Below, one piece after another: positions 18,163-27,864 of a stretch of 37,291 bases of DNA. The stretch is taken from NCBI GenBank assembly GCA_021731565.1, contig JAKFXD010000133.1, forward strand, positions 1 to 37,291, read 5' to 3'. This stretch comes from Methylocystis sp. GTDB taxonomy: Bacteria > Pseudomonadota > Alphaproteobacteria > Rhizobiales > Beijerinckiaceae. The notes under the pieces are model-generated. The model made no database searches, was not told the origin of the DNA, and saw only the letters and a program-made list of their open reading frames with translations. Each line of letters starts with the position of its first letter. Positions within the stretch are counted from its first letter, which is position 1. A program made the position numbers and the translations under genes.

Positions 18163-19632
18163 ATGGCGACAGAGGCGGCACCTTCCAAGCTCATCAAGGG
18201 CGCGACCGGCGACTGGGAAGTCGTAATCGGCATGGAAATCCATGCCCAGGTGACGAGCAACGCCAAGCTCTTCTCCGGCGCTTCCGCCGAATATGGCGGC
18301 GCCCCGAACGATCACGTCTCGCTCGTCGACGCGGCGATGCCGGGCATGCTGCCGGTGATCAACGAGGAATGCGTCAAACAGGCGATCCGGACCGGCCTCG
18401 GCCTCGAAGCCAAGATCAACCTGCGCTCGGTCTTCGACCGAAAGAACTATTTCTATCCCGATCTGCCGCAGGGCTATCAGATTTCCCAATTTAAGCACCC
18501 GATCGTCGGCGAGGGCGTCGTCATTGTCGACGTGTCGCCCAGCGAGCGCATTACCGTCGGCGTCGAGCGTCTGCATCTCGAGCAGGACGCCGGCAAGTCG
18601 CTGCATGATTTATCGGCGACGGAAAGCCACGTCGATCTCAACCGCAGCGGCGTGGCGCTGATGGAGATCGTCTCCAAACCGGACTTACGTTCGGCCGAGG
18701 AGGCGCGCGCCTATGTTTCGAAGCTGCGAACGATCTTGCGCTATATCGGCTCCTGCGACGGCAATATGGAGCAGGGCTCGCTGCGCGCCGACGTCAACGT
18801 ATCGGTGCGTCGACCCGGCGCCGCGCTCGGCACGCGCTGCGAAATCAAGAACGTCAACTCGATCCGCTTCATCGGCCAGGCGATCGAGGTCGAGGCGCGC
18901 CGTCAGATCGGCATTCTCGAGGACGGCGGCAAGATCGATCAGGAGACGCGGCTGTTCGATCCCGGCAAGGGCGAGACGCGCTCGATGCGCTCCAAGGAGG
19001 AAGCGCATGATTATCGCTACTTCCCCGATCCCGATCTGCTGCCGCTCGAATTCGATCAGGCCTATGTCGACGCGCTGAAGGGCGAACTGCCGGAACTGCC
19101 CGACGCCAAGCGCGCGCGCTTCATCGCGCAGTATGGTCTACCGCCTTACGACGCCGGCGTGCTGGTGATGGAGCGGGCCGCGGCTGACTATTTCGAGGAG
19201 ACGGCGAAAGGCCGCGACGCCAAGCTCGCGGCCAATTGGGTGATCAACGAGCTGTTCGGCCGCCTGAACAAGGAAGGGCTCGACGTCGCCCGCTCGCCGG
19301 TGTCGTCGCAGGCCTTGGGCGCGATCATCGATCTCATCTCGCAGAACGTCATTTCGGGCAAGATCGCCAAGGATCTTTTCGAGATCGTCTGGACGGAAGG
19401 CGGCGAACCGAAGGAGATCGTCGAGACTCGCGGCATGAAGCAGGTGACCGACACGGGCGCGATTGAAGCCGCCGTCGACGCCGTCATCGCCGCCAATCCC
19501 GACAAGGTCGAGCAGGCGAAGGCGAAGCCGACGATGCTCGGCTGGTTCGTCGGACAGGTGATGAAGCAGACCGGCGGAAAGGCGAATCCGCAGGCGGTGA
19601 ACGATCTCTTGAAGCGCAAATTAGGCGTTTGA
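18163..19632 (+). CDS. gatB: Asp/Glu-tRNA amidotransferase subunit B
   Basis: A 489-residue GatB, the tRNA-binding and transamidation subunit. It has the family start [11 protein letters not shown], the core [15 protein letters not shown]-like segment (here [16 protein letters not shown]), [17 protein letters not shown], and a C-terminal YqeY-like helical tail ending [12 protein letters not shown] lies 6 bases before the ATG. It lies apart from gatCA, separated by the repeat and the minus-strand gene. Confidence 0.97.
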   Translation: MATEAAPSKLIKGATGDWEVVIGMEIHAQVTSNAKLFSGASAEYGGAPNDHVSLVDAAMPGMLPVINEECVKQAIRTGLGLEAKINLRSVFDRKNYFYPDLPQGYQISQFKHPIVGEGVVIVDVSPSERITVGVERLHLEQDAGKSLHDLSATESHVDLNRSGVALMEIVSKPDLRSAEEARAYVSKLRTILRYIGSCDGNMEQGSLRADVNVSVRRPGAALGTRCEIKNVNSIRFIGQAIEVEARRQIGILEDGGKIDQETRLFDPGKGETRSMRSKEEAHDYRYFPDPDLLPLEFDQAYVDALKGELPELPDAKRARFIAQYGLPPYDAGVLVMERAAADYFEETAKGRDAKLAANWVINELFGRLNKEGLDVARSPVSSQALGAIIDLISQNVISGKIAKDLFEIVWTEGGEPKEIVETRGMKQVTDTGAIEAAVDAVIAANPDKVEQAKAKPTMLGWFVGQVMKQTGGKANPQAVNDLLKRKLGV

Positions 19633-20292
19633 CGCGCGCCTTTCGCCGCCAAAAACGAATCAGTTTGCGACACGCGCTGCGCGATTCCTCTCCCGATGGA
19701 GGCGTTGCGCAGCAATTTTTTTTGTTTCCGCCGCGCTAGCCACAATTTTTTTTTTGTCCCGATGCGGCTTCGTTGCGCGTTGCGCAAGCGCGCGCGCCTA
19801 TGGCGGCGTCTGACGCGCTTCGCTTCTCGACGGACGTTGATTTTTCCATCCGCCGAAGAAGCGCGCGACGCAGAATCATCGTGTCTCGACATATTGCCCG
19901 AGGGGCGCTTGCCGTCAGCGTCGCCGACCTGCGGATGTTGGCGGATATAAAAGCAAATCAAATAATTGAACGACAAGCGCGGCGCGCGGCGCAGAATGCG
20001 CGCGCATGTCTTGAAGGCTTTTTTGAGCAGATGTCGCTCACGGATTCGACGCTTGGATCGTCGCAATAAAACGCAAGACGCAAACCTGTTGCGACAGTCT
20101 CGATGAAGCGTTCGCAAAGCAGCTTCGCGATCATTTTGCTTGTCGCGCGACCGCGCTCAACATGCCTCGTCATGCGCAGCGTCGATCACTTCTGCGCGCT
20201 TAGCTCTTGAACGACTGATTAACCGCGATACGCTATTTGCGCGTATTGTCGGTCGAGCATAGTTCCGGCAATTCGGATCAAGGGGACTTATT
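19633..20292. other. 660-base intergenic region with two long T tracts
   Basis: No convincing gene. Two similar blocks, tcccgatg.. followed by caa plus 8-11 T and a G, occur at about 19691-19726 and 19743-19764. A long minus-strand frame through the area continues out of gatB's shadow and has no family resemblance. The 3' part contains ttgaac (about 20206-20211), which could be part of a promoter for the H1-like gene. Confidence 0.45.
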
Positions 20293-20592
20293 ATGGCGAG
20301 AGCTACAATCAAGCGTAAGCCGGCCAAGAAGGCTGCGGCGAAGAAGGGTGCGCGTAAAACCGCGAAGAAGACCGCGACGAAGAAGTCGGCGGCAAAGAAA
20401 GGCGCCCGCAAGGCTACGCGAAAGACCGCCGTGAAGAAGACGGTCCGCAAGGGCGTCCGCAAGGCGGCGACCAAGAAGCGCGGCGTGAAGAAGGCAGGCG
20501 CCAAGAAGGGCGCTCGCAAAGCGACCGCGAAGAAGCGCGCGCCGCGAAAGGTGAAGGCGCCGGCGCCGTCTGCTCCTCCGGAGGCCATGTAA
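20293..20592 (+). CDS. Histone H1-like Lys/Ala-rich DNA-binding protein
   Basis: A 99-residue protein built almost wholly from Lys, Ala, Arg and Thr in repeating KKxxAKK and KKGARK units, with an Ala/Pro tail at 88-99. Such histone H1 C-terminal-like proteins bind and compact DNA and occur in several alphaproteobacteria. AGGGGA lies 7 bases before the ATG. Low complexity prevents close family placement. A GC-rich stem (20657-20664/20692-20699) lies in the gap downstream, without a T run. Confidence 0.82.
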   Translation: MARATIKRKPAKKAAAKKGARKTAKKTATKKSAAKKGARKATRKTAVKKTVRKGVRKAATKKRGVKKAGAKKGARKATAKKRAPRKVKAPAPSAPPEAM

Positions 20593-20760
20593 GGCGAAGC
20601 GCCTTCGCATGCGCGATCGACAGTTTCGCGTCGTTGCGTCAGCGCTTCCAGCACTCATCGCCCGAGGGCGCGCGTCCAGCGAGGCGCGTCCCGGGCGATA
20701 GTCGTCACAGGCGATTATTTTGTGTGCGCGCCGCCGTCGCGCCCGGCCGCTTCAAGACGC

Positions 20761-21213
20761 CTATCGCGTCAGGCACTCCGTCGCGAAGTCGCGCCACGTC
20801 GGCAATCCTTTATTCGACTCACGCTTCATCCTGTCCCATTCCTCGGCGCAGGCGCGCATCTTCTGGCGCGACGCGCGGGGGAGCGAGGGCGGCGGCTGAC
20901 TCGTATCGACAGGAGGCGGCGCCTGCGGCGGCGGAAGCGCGCCGACGTTCGGCGGCTGAATCGGTTGCGGAGCGGGCTTTGCGCCTGGCGTCGCGGGAAC
21001 GGCGTCTTGGACTGGCGGCCGCGACGGTTGCCGGACAGTCTGTTCCGGCGCGGGCGCGTTTCGCTTTTGCGCCGGCGCGGAACGCACGGGCGGCGTCGGC
21101 GTTGCGGGTTTGACCTGCGCCAGGGTCGCGCTGGCGGCGACAAGCGCGCCGGCGGCGATCGCCACAACGCTCGCCGATCGCCGAAATGAAAAGTTGCGCG
21201 AGCCGATTTTCAA
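20761..21213 (-). CDS. Secreted Pro-rich protein with C-terminal Cys/Trp motif
   Basis: A protein of about 150 residues with a signal peptide (RRSASVVAIAAGALVAASATLAQ region, roughly 10-33 of the product), a long Pro/Ala/Gln-rich central part, and a C-terminal motif of about 30 residues with MRACAEEWDRMK then WRDFATECL. That closing motif is common in exported Rhizobiales proteins of unknown function. I placed the start at the TTG at 21213, which has GAGGA 7 bases upstream; another TTG at 21237 is possible. Confidence 0.75.
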   Translation of the reverse strand: MKIGSRNFSFRRSASVVAIAAGALVAASATLAQVKPATPTPPVRSAPAQKRNAPAPEQTVRQPSRPPVQDAVPATPGAKPAPQPIQPPNVGALPPPQAPPPVDTSQPPPSLPRASRQKMRACAEEWDRMKRESNKGLPTWRDFATECLTR

Positions 21214-21257
21214 TGGTTTTTCCTCACGCAAGCGCAATGGCCGTCGATCCTCTATAG

Positions 21258-22343
<1,086 letters not shown>

Positions 22344-22378
22344 CGCGCGACGCGCCGCTTTCTCTCAGCGAAAGATCG

Positions 22379-22819
22379 TCAAGCGGCGTCGCGCAGGCTG
22401 CGCACGCGATCGTGATTTTCCTTCACGCCTTGATATTGGCGCTGCACCAGGGACCTGATCTCCGGCGGAAGCGGCTGGGCGATGGCCTGCTGATAGGCGT
22501 CCTTGGCCGCATCCTCGCCGCGTTCGACCTCTTCGAGCACGGCGCGTTCCGACCGGCTGCTCAGCGCGGCCTTCACATTCGTCCAGGCGCGATGCATCGC
22601 GCCGGTCATCGAACCGCCCCGTGCAGGCTCGCCGCCGAGGTTCACGATCTTTGATTCAAGCTCCCTGGCGCCTTCCGCGCAACGCGCGGCCGCGGTGCGA
22701 AACACAGACTTCAGCGTCGTGTTTTGAACGTCTTCCGCCGCGGCCAGAAACCCTTGCTCGCCGTCGCGGCTGATTTCAGCGAGCTCGTTCAAGGTGGAGA
22801 TGACCTCGGACTTTTCCAT
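22379..22819 (-). CDS. DUF2383 / PA2169-family four-helix protein
   Basis: A 146-residue all-helical protein that matches the PA2169-type ferritin-like family: it starts EVISTLNELAEISRDGEQGF, has a central ALSSRSERAVLEEVERGED, and ends with RQYQGVKENHDRVRSLRD. Family members are often stress related, but the activity is unknown. GGGAGGCAGGAAA precedes the ATG. Confidence 0.87.
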   Translation of the reverse strand: MEKSEVISTLNELAEISRDGEQGFLAAAEDVQNTTLKSVFRTAAARCAEGARELESKIVNLGGEPARGGSMTGAMHRAWTNVKAALSSRSERAVLEEVERGEDAAKDAYQQAIAQPLPPEIRSLVQRQYQGVKENHDRVRSLRDAA

Positions 22820-23041
22820 TTTCCTGCCTCCCGGGGACGCGGGCGCGTAAGCGTCCTAAACAAAGGGCGGATGGCTTTGTTCCAACGGGATGTTGCGTAG
22901 CGCGCGCCGGTTGACGACGAGACGCCCGCGTCGCGGGGTGGACAAAGCCCCCCAAGCATGGTTTGCAGAACCGCCTGCCGCGCCGACCTCGCGCCGGCGC
23001 CAGCGACTCGTCTTCGGCCCTCTCCAGGCATCGCTAAAACT

Positions 23042-23461
23042 ATGATTGGACGCGCCCTTCTTGTTGCCGCTCTATCATTTTGCGCCGCCGCGCCGGCCCG
23101 CGCCGACTTTCGTCTGTGCAACAATACGAGCGCCCGCGTCAGCGTCGCCATCGCCTATACCGATGGGCGCAACTGGTTGTCGGAAGGCTGGTGGAACCTT
23201 CGGCCGAGCGTTTGCGAAACGCTTCTGCGCGGTCCGCTCGCCGCACAATTTTATTATGTGTATGCCATGGACGAACGCGGCGGCGAATGGAAGGGCAAGG
23301 CGTTCATGTGCACGCGCGACCGGGAATTTCGTATCGACGGAAGAGAAGATTGTTTCGCGCGCGGTTTCGACCGCACCGGATTCTTCGAGATCGACACGGG
23401 ACGGGACGCGAAGAGCTGGACGGTGCAGCTCACCGATCCCACTGCCGCGCCGACGCAATAA
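23042..23461 (+). CDS. DUF1036 exported protein
   Basis: A 139-residue protein with a short signal peptide ending ARA (about residue 21). The mature domain starts DFRLCNNTSARVSVAIAY and has WWNLRPSVCETLL, FYYVYAMDE and several Cys likely to form disulfides, all typical of DUF1036. Function unknown. Its place 24 bases before pyk is a recurrent Rhizobiales arrangement. The ATG has no strong ribosome binding site. Confidence 0.88.
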   Translation: MIGRALLVAALSFCAAAPARADFRLCNNTSARVSVAIAYTDGRNWLSEGWWNLRPSVCETLLRGPLAAQFYYVYAMDERGGEWKGKAFMCTRDREFRIDGREDCFARGFDRTGFFEIDTGRDAKSWTVQLTDPTAAPTQ

Positions 23462-23485
23462 CTTGAACTCGGGAACGTTTTCGCC

Positions 23486-24928
23486 ATGAGAAGGTCGCGG
23501 CGCGTCAAGATCATCGCAACGCTTGGGCCGGCGACGGTCGACAAGGCGGTCATCGCGGGCCTCGTGCGCGCCGGCGCCGATGTTTTCCGCATCAATATGA
23601 GCCACACCGATCATGCGGGTCTTGCGAGCTATGTCCGGATGATCCGCGAGATCGAGAACGACATGTCGCGCGCGATCGCCGTGCTGGTCGACCTCCAGGG
23701 CCCCAAGCTGCGCATCGGCGCCTTCGAGGAGGGCTCGGTGCATGTGCGCAAGGGCGACGTCTTCGTCTTCGACAGCGATCCGGCGCCCGGCGACGCCACG
23801 CGCGTGCGCCTGCCGCATCCCGAAATCCTCGCGGCGCTCAAGGTCAATGATTCGATCCTCATCGACGACGGGCGGGTGCGGCTCCATGTCGTCGAAACCG
23901 CTCCCGAGCGGGCGCACGCCGTCGTCGATGTCGCCGGACGCCTGTCGAACCGAAAAGGCGTGAGCCTGCCGGATACGGAAATTCCGATCACATCGATGAC
24001 GAATAAGGATCGCGCCGATCTCGACGCCGCGCTGAAGGAGGGCGTCGACTGGGTCGCGATTTCTTTCGTCCAGCGGCCCGAGGACGTGATCGAGGTGAAG
24101 CAGATCGCCCAGGGCCGGGCGCTGATCATGGCGAAGATCGAGAAGCCTCAGGCGATTTCGAGGCTCGAGGACGTGATCGAAGTTTCGGACGCGCTGATGG
24201 TGGCGCGCGGCGACCTCGGCGTCGAAGTGCCGCTCGAGCGCGTTCCGGGGCTCCAGAAACGCATCAACCGTTCGGCGCGGCGCCTCGGCAAGCCGGTGGT
24301 CATCGCCACGCAGATGCTCGAGTCGATGATTCTTTCGCCCTTGCCGACGCGCGCCGAAGTGTCCGACGTCGCCACGGCCGTGTTCGAGGGCGCGGACGCG
24401 GTGATGCTGTCCGCCGAAAGCGCGGCGGGGCAATATCCGCAGGAGGCCGTCGCGACGATGAGCCGGATCGCGGAAGAGGTCGAGACGGACGCGATCTATC
24501 GCTCGATCATCAACGCCCAGCGCGGCGAATTGCCCAACCCGACCTCGGCTGACGCCATCGCCGTCGCCGCGCGCGACGTGGCGCAAACGCTTCATTCAAA
24601 GGCGGTCATCGCCTGGACGTCGTCCGGTTCGACCGCGCTGCGCATTGCGCGCGAACGGCCGCAGTCGCCAATTCTGGCGCTGACCCCAAAGCGCGACACC
24701 GCCCGACGTCTCGCCCTGGTCTGGGGCGTGCACGCGCTTCAAACCCGCGACGCCGTCGACATTGAAGACATGGTGGGGCGCGCCTGCGAATATTCGGAGA
24801 GCGAGGGGTTCGGCGTCGCCGGCGACCGGGTGATCATCGTCGCCGGCATGCCTTTCGGCACGCCGGGCGCGACGAACATGATGCGGATCGCGCATCTTGG
24901 CGAGCAGGGCTGCCCGCCGAAAGACTGA
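23486..24928 (+). CDS. pyk: Pyruvate kinase
   Basis: A 480-residue enzyme of normal length that makes pyruvate and ATP from phosphoenolpyruvate. Motifs: KIIATLGPAT at the N-terminus, RINMSHTDH, the catalytic-Lys region IMAKIEKPQA, MVARGDLGVE, and VIATQMLESMI, followed by the C-terminal domain with AWTSSGSTALRIARERP. It is downstream of DUF1036. Confidence 0.97.
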   Translation: MRRSRRVKIIATLGPATVDKAVIAGLVRAGADVFRINMSHTDHAGLASYVRMIREIENDMSRAIAVLVDLQGPKLRIGAFEEGSVHVRKGDVFVFDSDPAPGDATRVRLPHPEILAALKVNDSILIDDGRVRLHVVETAPERAHAVVDVAGRLSNRKGVSLPDTEIPITSMTNKDRADLDAALKEGVDWVAISFVQRPEDVIEVKQIAQGRALIMAKIEKPQAISRLEDVIEVSDALMVARGDLGVEVPLERVPGLQKRINRSARRLGKPVVIATQMLESMILSPLPTRAEVSDVATAVFEGADAVMLSAESAAGQYPQEAVATMSRIAEEVETDAIYRSIINAQRGELPNPTSADAIAVAARDVAQTLHSKAVIAWTSSGSTALRIARERPQSPILALTPKRDTARRLALVWGVHALQTRDAVDIEDMVGRACEYSESEGFGVAGDRVIIVAGMPFGTPGATNMMRIAHLGEQGCPPKD

Positions 24929-24958
24929 TCTTTCAGGCGTAATTCAGCCACGACAGGT

Positions 24959-25549
24959 TCAGCGTTGCGGTCGCCATTCCATCATGATGGTTTCGCGCCC
25001 GGACAGCGTATTCGCGCCGCGTCCCACCCGCGAAAATCCGTCGCGCTCATAAAAGCGAATGGCGCGAAGATTGTCGGCATTGACGTCGAGCCGGATCACG
25101 TTCGGCGAAACATTGCGCGCGGCGGAGAGCAGCGACGCGCCGAAGCCGGCGCCGAAGCGTTCCGGAGCGACGCAAATCTGATCGAGCCAGCCGTCAGCCG
25201 GATTGATCACGACGAAGCCGGCTAGAGCGCGCTGCGAAAAAGTGGGAACCGGCTTTTCGCATAGGGCGCGCTCTAAACTTTTGGGATCGATCACGTTTTC
25301 TGCATTTGGGCGATTCCGCCCGATTGCAGCGTGATCGAGCGTCGATCCGGTGTCGAACAGACAGAGCGTCACCCCGCCGACGGCCTCAAGCTCGCGAACG
25401 TGGCGCAAGAGCCAGTCGCGGCGCGCGTCGAAGTCGATTTCGGGATAGGTGGCCCGCCAGGAGGCGACCCAGACATCGAGAATCGACGGCCAGTCGTCCT
25501 CGACGCGCGGGCGCAGTTTCATCGAGACATGTGGCGGAGAGGCGTTCAC
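24959..25549 (-). CDS. GNAT acetyltransferase with an in-frame repeat insertion
   Basis: A 196-residue N-acetyltransferase of the GNAT family, substrate unknown. The fold is visible: MKLRPRVEDDWPSILDVW at the start, the acetyl-CoA-binding segment QICVAPERFGAGFGASLL, VIRLDVNADNLRAIRFYERDGF and the final MMEW strand. Residues about 70-109, between TLCLFDTG and GFVVINPADG, are encoded by the palindromic repeat at 25222-25341. The insertion is a multiple of three, so the frame stays open. It probably forms a surface loop between two core strands. The GTG start at 25549 overlaps the suhB stop (GTGA) and has GAGGA 4 bases upstream; a longer frame to 25720 lies inside suhB. Confidence 0.88.
   Translation of the reverse strand: MNASPPHVSMKLRPRVEDDWPSILDVWVASWRATYPEIDFDARRDWLLRHVRELEAVGGVTLCLFDTGSTLDHAAIGRNRPNAENVIDPKSLERALCEKPVPTFSQRALAGFVVINPADGWLDQICVAPERFGAGFGASLLSAARNVSPNVIRLDVNADNLRAIRFYERDGFSRVGRGANTLSGRETIMMEWRPQR
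25222..25341. repeat. Palindromic repeat element, copy 2, inside the GNAT gene
   Basis: An element of about 120 bases. A left hairpin has a 10-bp arm (25223-25232/25266-25275) and an internal 8-bp arm (25233-25240/25254-25261). A right hairpin has gatcacg/cgtgatc (25289-25295/25330-25336) and an inner arm with two mismatches (25300-25312/25317-25329). It matches the element at 17646-17738 over its right half. It is translated in full as part of the GNAT protein. Confidence 0.92.
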
Positions 25550-26337
25550 GCTTTCCTCATCAGGTCGAGGAGTTGGCGATGAATCGTTTCGTTGCCCGCA
25601 CATATCTCGCCCTTCACAAGCATCTCGGCGCCTCCCGAAAGGTCGCTCACGAAGCCGCCGGCTTCGCGCACGAGGACGATGCCGGCCGCGACGTCCCAGG
25701 AGTTGATGCCGCGCTCCCAATAGCCGTCGAAACGCCCGCAGGCGACCATGGCGAGATCGAGCGCGGCGGCGCCCATGCGCCGAATATTGGCGATCTTGCC
25801 CATCCCGGCCGCAAGCTCGCGCTTGAACGACTCATGATCGCGGGCGCGCGCCAGCGGCGGAATCCCGCAGGCCACCATGCATTCGGAGAGCGAGCGCCGC
25901 GCCGCGACCCGCATGCGGCGATTGTTGAAATAGGCGCCCTGGCCGAGCTCGGCGACGAACATGTCGTCGGTGGCGGGATTATAGACGAGCCCGGCGACGA
26001 GACGATCCTCGCGCTCAAGCCCGATAGAGATGGCGAAGACCGGAACGCCATGGAGAAAATTAGAGGTGCCGTCGAGCGGATCGATCAGCCAGCGGTGGCT
26101 CTTGTCGGAGCCCTCGACGATTCCCCCTTCCTCCAGAACGAAGCCATAGCCGGGGCGCGCCTTCGACAGTTCCTCGAACAGGGTCTTCTCGGCGCGCCTG
26201 TCGGCCGCGGTGACGAAGTCGCCGGGACCTTTCACCGAGACCTGAAGGTTCTCCACCTCGCCGAAGTCCCGTTTAAGGCCGCGACCCGCCTTCAGGGCGG
26301 CGGCGGTCATCACATTCATCAAGGCGGAGCGAATCAT
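25546..26337 (-). CDS. suhB: Inositol monophosphatase family protein SuhB
   Basis: A 263-residue Mg-dependent phosphatase of the IMPase family. Motifs: LEEGG with the metal-binding Glu, DPLDGTSNFLHGVPVFAISIG (shown as DPLDGTSNFLHG), and SWDVAAGIVLVREAGG. In some bacteria SuhB also affects rRNA transcription and RNA stability. The ATG at 26337 gives the usual start (MIRSALMNVMTAAALKAGR), but no clear ribosome binding site precedes it. The stop overlaps the GNAT start. Confidence 0.95.
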   Translation of the reverse strand: MIRSALMNVMTAAALKAGRGLKRDFGEVENLQVSVKGPGDFVTAADRRAEKTLFEELSKARPGYGFVLEEGGIVEGSDKSHRWLIDPLDGTSNFLHGVPVFAISIGLEREDRLVAGLVYNPATDDMFVAELGQGAYFNNRRMRVAARRSLSECMVACGIPPLARARDHESFKRELAAGMGKIANIRRMGAAALDLAMVACGRFDGYWERGINSWDVAAGIVLVREAGGFVSDLSGGAEMLVKGEICAGNETIHRQLLDLMRKA

Positions 26338-26640
26338 TTAGGGAGAGCCTAGGGGGACGGGTGCAGGGGGTTCAACGCCTTTGAGCGCGGCGGGGTCGTT
26401 CCGGCGAACGCGGCGGGAATGTTCAAATGCGCCAGTTTTCGCTCCGGCGCCAGTCCCTTTTTTGCTTCGCCGACAGAGCCTTGCATTTGCAGGGGCGCCG
26501 GGCGGTCCGCCGCGTCTCGGTCCTCGGGACAACACATTGGCCCGGTTGTATTTTGATGCGGCCGTCCACCCAAAACGTCCAGAAAAGCGGACAATCGGGC
26601 CGATGCGTTAACCTCATATTAATGATTATCGGTTTACGCT
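26338..26640. other. Intergenic region between suhB and the small RNA
   Basis: No gene seen. Short frames on both strands are arginine/proline-rich and unsupported. It should hold the suhB promoter on the minus strand and, at about 26600-26640 (an AT-richer stretch with ttaacc and tacgct), the promoter of the plus-strand small RNA. Confidence 0.5.
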
Positions 26641-26742
26641 GAATACGTCCCTTCAGTGGGATGTCCGAGTGGCTTCTTCTCCACTCGTCCTTGATGCCTC
26701 CCTGTCAAGAAGCCTTGAGAGCCGCCTTGCGGCTCTCTTTTT
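26641..26742 (+). ncRNA. Candidate suhB-family (mmgR-like) small RNA
   Basis: A stretch of about 100 bases with no coding frame, containing a 7-bp hairpin (26666-26672/26681-26687) with a pyrimidine-rich loop, a small stem (26705-26709/26714-26718), and a strong terminator at its end. Its place beside suhB, its size, and the TGTCCGAGTGG.. block recall the Rfam suhB family of alphaproteobacteria, also called mmgR. The 5' end is approximate. The family name comes from memory. Confidence 0.62.
26717..26742 (+). terminator. Intrinsic terminator of the small RNA
   Basis: A 9-bp stem (26717-26725/26729-26737) with a 3-base loop is followed by five T. Confidence 0.92.
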
Positions 26743-26864
26743 ATGGGCCATAAGAGGCGCGATCCCATTAAGGTTAAAGAAAGGCTAAGCGCGCGCCACT
26801 CGGCCGCCTGCGCTACTGTCCGCGCATCAGGGGCGCGGTCGCGCCAAGCAAGCGTGAGCGTCGC

Positions 26865-27398
26865 ATGGCCCGAGTTACCGGCAGCGCCGGAGAAAAACAG
26901 CCGCCGGTCTCTTTCATCGAAAGGCTCGCGGGCTCCGAAGGATTTTGCGCGCTGTTTCGCGAGGGCATGAGCCTTGTCGAGGAAGCGGCCTCCTATCTCG
27001 ATGGCGACGGGCGTATGGAGGCCAGGGAGCTGGCGAAAGCCGAAGCCCTCGCCTATGCGGCGGAGAGCATGCGGCTGACCACCCGGCTGATGCAGATCGC
27101 GTCCTGGCTGCTGCTGCAGCGGGCGGTCAATCAGGGCGAACTGACGCGTCATCAGGCGGCGAGCAATCGCCATCGGGTGAAGCTTCGCGAACAGGAGCTG
27201 GCGTCGGCCGCCGAGATTTTCCACCGCCTGCCGGAGCGGCTGCGCGAGCTTGCGCTGCACTCGCTGCGTCTGCAGGCCAGGATCATTCATCTCGATCGGC
27301 TGATCTATGCGCCCGAGCCGGCGTCCGCCGAGCCCGCGCCGGCGCCAAGTCCGGTCGAAGCGCAGATCGCGAAACTGCGCGCCGCCTTCAGCCAGTGA
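26865..27398 (+). CDS. rcdA: RcdA (DUF1465), regulator of CtrA degradation
   Basis: A 177-residue helical protein matching the RcdA/DUF1465 family: FIERLAGSEGFCALFREGMSLVEE near the N-terminus (in part FREGMSLVEEAASYLDG), then ESMRLTTRLMQIASWLLLQRAV. In Caulobacter RcdA is an adaptor that, with CpdR and PopA, delivers CtrA to ClpXP at the start of S phase. The C-terminal 30 residues are Pro/Ala rich and probably flexible. cpdR is only about 1.4 kb downstream on the other strand. Confidence 0.92.
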   Translation: MARVTGSAGEKQPPVSFIERLAGSEGFCALFREGMSLVEEAASYLDGDGRMEARELAKAEALAYAAESMRLTTRLMQIASWLLLQRAVNQGELTRHQAASNRHRVKLREQELASAAEIFHRLPERLRELALHSLRLQARIIHLDRLIYAPEPASAEPAPAPSPVEAQIAKLRAAFSQ

Positions 27399-27422
27399 CA
27401 TTTTACGGGCAAGCCGACTGCA

Positions 27423-27451
27423 GGCGGCGGTTCGACCGCCGCCGTTCTTTT
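27423..27451 (+). terminator. Intrinsic terminator of rcdA
   Basis: An 8-bp GC stem (27423-27430/27436-27443) with a 5-base loop is followed by a T-rich run, 25 bases after the rcdA stop and just before the convergent rpmE end. Confidence 0.85.
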
Positions 27452-27462
27452 GATTCTTGACT

Positions 27463-27693
27463 TTATTTCTTGCCGAAAGAGAGATTGCCGAAGCGGGAGT
27501 TGAAGCGCGAAAGCCGGCCGCCGCGGTCGAGGAGCTGGGTCGACCCGCCCGTCCAGGCCGGATGCGTCTTGGGGTCGATGTCGAGATGCAGCGTGTCGCC
27601 GTCGTTCCCCCAAGTCGAACGGGTCGTATATTCCGCGCCGTCGGTCATCACGACCTTGATCGTGTGATAGTCGGGGTGGATGTCCTTCTTCAT
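27463..27693 (-). CDS. rpmE: 50S ribosomal protein L31
   Basis: A 76-residue L31 with the typical start [12 protein letters not shown] and the WTGG and SRFNSRFG segments. It has no Cys, so it is the zinc-free form. AGGA lies 10 bases before the ATG at 27693. The much longer minus-strand frame running to 28638 is a shadow of the methyltransferase gene above this start. Confidence 0.95.
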   Translation of the reverse strand: MKKDIHPDYHTIKVVMTDGAEYTTRSTWGNDGDTLHLDIDPKTHPAWTGGSTQLLDRGGRLSRFNSRFGNLSFGKK

Positions 27694-27864
27694 GGCGACG
27701 CATCCTTCCTGCGATGGAAACGGCTGAAGCCCCGCGCCGCGGCGGCGCGGGGTCGGCCGGTCGAAACAAGCGAATTTGACGGCGCTGATAGCGCAATGCG
27801 GGCGAATGGGCAAGTTGGGCTTCGGGGCGGCGCGTCGAAGCGCGGCAAGCGCGGAGGGGAGAAT

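Noticed and set aside
19188-20117. 309-codon minus-strand frame through the end of gatB and the gap after it
   Set aside because: It is mostly the reverse shadow of gatB, with basic, low-similarity extension and no start signal.
20293-20592. Periodic aag/gcg pattern resembling a CRISPR or tandem repeat
   Set aside because: It comes from Lys/Ala codon repetition within the H1-like coding frame; there are no equal spacers.
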